Of a DNA stretch of 7,770 bases, positions 6,255 through 7,770 are shown piece after piece. The notes under the pieces were generated by a model, which did not search any database, was not told the origin of the DNA, and worked only from the letters and a program-made list of their open reading frames with translations. Position 1 is the stretch's first letter. Each line of letters starts with the position of its first letter. The stretch spans positions 1 through 7,770 of the forward strand of contig CAYRWK010000037.1 of NCBI GenBank assembly GCA_964427965.1, written 5' to 3'. The DNA is from CAYRWK01 sp964427965. Its GTDB lineage: Bacteria; Patescibacteriota; WWE3; UBA101185; UBA10185. The position numbers and the translations under genes are program-made.

Positions 6255-6932
6255 CTAATCCTTTTTGGCAATTAAAATCACAAATTCACCTTTTTCTTTA
6301 ATCAAGTCCTTTTTTTGTAGAATATTTTCCAATGTGTCGGTTATTACCAGTTCGTAAAGTTTGGTTAAATCCTTGGCTACACAGACTGTACGATTTCCTA
6401 AAACTTCGTAAATGTCAGATAGCAGTCTTATCACTCTAAAGGGTGACTCGTAAATTGTCAACGTGGCGTCAAGCTCCCCATACTTTTTTAGTAATTCTTT
6501 GCGCTGGTTTGGTCCTTTTGGTAAAAATCCTAAAAAGCAAAATTTATCAGTAGGAAGTCCCGACACACTTAAAGCTGATATTACTGCAGAAGGACCGGGA
6601 ATTGCAGAAACTTTAACCCCCTTTTCAACAAGTTCCCGTACTAGTTTAAATCCCGGATCACTTATTAAAGGTGTTCCGCTGTCAGATACAAGAGCGACGG
6701 ATTTACCTGATGAAATAATATCAGTAATAACTGGCATAATACGGTTATGGTTTTGATCTCTGTACGATAGTTGTTGTTTTTGAATATCATACTTCTTTAA
6801 AATCTTATCTGTCTCACGTGTATCTTCCGAGATTATATAGTCAACACTTTTAAGCACCTCTAGTGCTCTAAGTGTGATGTCAGAAAGGTTACCTATTGGA
6901 GTCGCAACAATGTATAAGGTTCCTTGCCCCAT
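6255..6932 (-). CDS. rsmI: 16S rRNA (cytidine-1402-2'-O)-methyltransferase RsmI, short form
   Basis: RsmI uses S-adenosylmethionine to methylate the ribose of C1402 in the decoding centre of 16S rRNA. The tetrapyrrole-methylase-type fold is clear: LYIVATPIGNLSDITLRAL (6-24), SEDTR (35-39), LVSDSGTPLISDPG (about 80-93), PGPSAVISALSVSGLP (about 112-127), FLGFLPKG, YESPFR and KDLTKLYE. The protein has 225 residues and stops right after the KGEFVILIA strand. E. coli-type RsmI has about 285 and carries an extra C-terminal helical domain, which is absent here. The ATG gives the usual short N-terminus before the first strand. It lies 36 bases after the dsbA-like gene, and helD starts 19 bases after its TAG. 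A -10-like hexamer lies 6 bases before the ATG; CGGA just before the ATG is too close to be a good ribosome site. Confidence 0.96.
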   Translation of the reverse strand: MGQGTLYIVATPIGNLSDITLRALEVLKSVDYIISEDTRETDKILKKYDIQKQQLSYRDQNHNRIMPVITDIISSGKSVALVSDSGTPLISDPGFKLVRELVEKGVKVSAIPGPSAVISALSVSGLPTDKFCFLGFLPKGPNQRKELLKKYGELDATLTIYESPFRVIRLLSDIYEVLGNRTVCVAKDLTKLYELVITDTLENILQKKDLIKEKGEFVILIAKKD

Positions 6933-6938
6933 TCCGTA

Positions 6939-6966
6939 ATTTTAACACGCTATGTAAAGGGTTAAA
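6939..6966 (-). promoter_or_regulatory. Candidate leaderless promoter for rsmI
   Basis: On the minus strand TAAAAT (6944-6939, 5 of 6 to TATAAT) ends exactly 6 bases before the ATG at 6932. It is preceded by TGT, an extended -10 arrangement. A weak -35, TTTAAC (6966-6961, 3 of 6), lies 16 bases upstream. The predicted start of transcription is at or beside the A of the ATG. Confidence 0.4.
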
Positions 6967-6968
6967 GG

Positions 6969-7724
6969 TTATTTGGCAATTGCATCAGATGCGGCTTTAA
7001 GAGCCTCTGCACCAACGTTTCCGCCAAGTTTTGTGATATCACCTGTTTTAACGTTATACAAAAAGTCTCCCGGGGTTCCGTTAACACCCGCTTTTTGGCC
7101 TGTTTGGTAGTCAGCGGTGATAACGCCTTTAGTATCATCATTATCTAAACAGCTGTCAAAAGCAGTTTGATCAATGCCTGACATTTCGCTAGCTAATGTT
7201 TTTAAAGATGCGCTATCAACATTCCCTTTTCCTGTTGCAGTGAATACTTTTTCAATATATTCAAAAAACTTCTCGTCACCAAGTTGTTTAAACACACACT
7301 CTGAAGCTTGGGCTTGTTTCCACGCATTTGGGTGTAGTTGTGCTAAAGGAAAGTGTCTAATGACGAGTTTAACTTTATCCTGACTTTGGTCTATAAATGC
7401 TGTTGCTGTTTCATGAAAAGTTCTGCAATAAGGACATGTGAAATCGGTGTAGACAACCAATGCGACATTAGCGTTTTTATTTCCGTATGTGTGGTCTTTA
7501 TCGGAAGGTTTTGCGAGGTCTGGTTTTACTTTAGCTGTATCTGTGTTTTCTGCGTTTTTTGTATTTGCAGAAAGTACTCCGTCTTGATACATACTTACCT
7601 TTGTAGATAGTGAACCTACAAAAAAGGCCAAAACAGTAATTAGTGAAATGAATAAAGCAATCACGAAGTTGCCTTTAAAAGAAGATACAATTTGGTTTTT
7701 AAATGTTTCGTTTATTTTTATCAT
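6969..7724 (-). CDS. Membrane-anchored DsbA/BdbD-like thiol-disulfide oxidoreductase
   Basis: The 251-residue protein has one N-terminal membrane segment (about 19-39), a polar linker rich in N, D, T and K (about 50-78), and a thioredoxin-fold domain outside the membrane. The active site is CPYC (97-100) in the strand VVYTDFTCPYCRTFH. The cis-proline loop is GVNGTPG (213-219, P218), and RHFPLAQLHPNA (123-134) is typical of the Thioredoxin_4/DsbA helical insertion. Two further cysteines, C143 (SECVFKQ) and C192 (DSCLD), sit where several family members have a second, structural disulfide. It probably oxidises or shuffles disulfides in exported proteins. No DsbB or VKOR partner to reoxidise it is in this window. 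It has the best promoter of the window upstream and no Shine-Dalgarno site. The direction of the reaction (oxidase or isomerase) is not settled by the sequence. Confidence 0.93.
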   Translation of the reverse strand: MIKINETFKNQIVSSFKGNFVIALFISLITVLAFFVGSLSTKVSMYQDGVLSANTKNAENTDTAKVKPDLAKPSDKDHTYGNKNANVALVVYTDFTCPYCRTFHETATAFIDQSQDKVKLVIRHFPLAQLHPNAWKQAQASECVFKQLGDEKFFEYIEKVFTATGKGNVDSASLKTLASEMSGIDQTAFDSCLDNDDTKGVITADYQTGQKAGVNGTPGDFLYNVKTGDITKLGGNVGAEALKAASDAIAK

Positions 7725-7730
7725 TTGATA

Positions 7731-7759
7731 AATCTAGCGAATAGGTTGAGCAATGTCAA
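7731..7759 (-). promoter_or_regulatory. Promoter of the dsbA-like gene, predicted leaderless
   Basis: On the minus strand a perfect -35 TTGACA (7759-7754) is followed by a 17-base spacer and TAGATT (7736-7731, 4 of 6 to TATAAT). The -10 ends 6 bases before the ATG at 7724, so initiation about 7 bases downstream falls on the A of the start codon. No ribosome binding site is present. It probably drives dsbA-rsmI-helD at least in part. Confidence 0.65.
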
Positions 7760-7770
7760 ATATGTATTGT

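Noticed and set aside
6463..6756. Plus-strand open frame of 97 codons within rsmI
   Set aside because: It is antisense to the conserved methylase motifs and shows no protein-like features of its own.
6941..6966. TTTAAC...GTTAAA between the dsbA-like gene and rsmI as a terminator
   Set aside because: The stem has one G-C pair in six, the loop is 14 bases and there is no clear T-run, so it would not terminate. Kept only as a weak operator idea.
7174..7610. Two plus-strand open frames inside the dsbA-like gene
   Set aside because: Both are antisense to the thioredoxin-fold coding region, with low-complexity C/F/V-rich translations and no ribosome site.
583..7724. Possible alternative genetic code, since none of the six visible stops is TGA
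   Set aside because: Six genes is a small sample. All frames are intact under the standard code, tryptophan uses TGG, and no frame needs TGA readthrough to complete a domain.
1..7770. Mobile elements, CRISPR arrays, tRNA genes or a novel defence system
   Set aside because: No transposase, integrase, direct repeat array, tRNA-like fold or defence-type gene pair is visible. HelD is a superfamily 1 helicase, but its RID/DWRA region ties it to RNA polymerase recycling rather than defence.

Overview
The window is AT-rich, gene-dense bacterial DNA with seven protein genes and no RNA gene, mobile element or CRISPR array that I can see. Every gap between genes is under 50 bases. The organism is probably a small-genome, single-membrane-type bacterium. 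A Candidate Phyla Radiation (Patescibacteria, for example Microgenomates-like) member is my best guess, based on the compact layout, the short RsmI, the Gram-positive-type DgkA and the family of membrane glycosyltransferase. This is inference; a low-GC Firmicute-like lineage cannot be excluded. The standard code fits: all six complete genes end in TAA or TAG, tryptophan uses TGG, and no reading frame needs TGA readthrough.

Layout. Six of the seven genes lie on the minus strand, so they read from the right edge to the left. They are a membrane-anchored DsbA-like thiol oxidoreductase (6969-7724), the 16S rRNA methyltransferase RsmI (6255-6932), a compact HelD-like helicase that recycles RNA polymerase (4193-6235), a polytopic PMT/ArnT-type glycosyltransferase (2564-4171) and a PAP2-family lipid phosphatase (2027-2563). 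Further left is a transporter operon: a MacA/YknX-type adaptor (583-1632) followed after one base by a MacB/LolD/YknY-type ATPase (1-581, cut by the window edge). A DgkA-family lipid kinase (1679-2062) sits on the plus strand between these blocks. It is divergent from the adaptor and its 3' end overlaps that of the PAP2 gene by 36 bases.

How the genes work together. The glycosyltransferase, PAP2 phosphatase and DgkA form a plausible lipid-carrier group. The kinase and phosphatase would both supply undecaprenyl phosphate, and the glycosyltransferase would use sugars carried on it. HelD and RsmI belong to core information processing. The DsbA-like protein would make disulfides in exported proteins. 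The adaptor and ATPase need a permease, expected just beyond the left edge.

The most notable signal is in the gene starts rather than in a new protein system. Four genes that follow a real gap (dsbA-like, rsmI, the glycosyltransferase and dgkA) have a -10-like TANNNT hexamer ending exactly 6 or 7 bases before the ATG. That places the transcription start on or next to the start codon, which suggests leaderless mRNAs. The genes most tightly packed behind an upstream gene (helD, PAP2, the ATPase) lack this pattern; two of them have Shine-Dalgarno-like sequences. I see no clearly new multi-gene system here.
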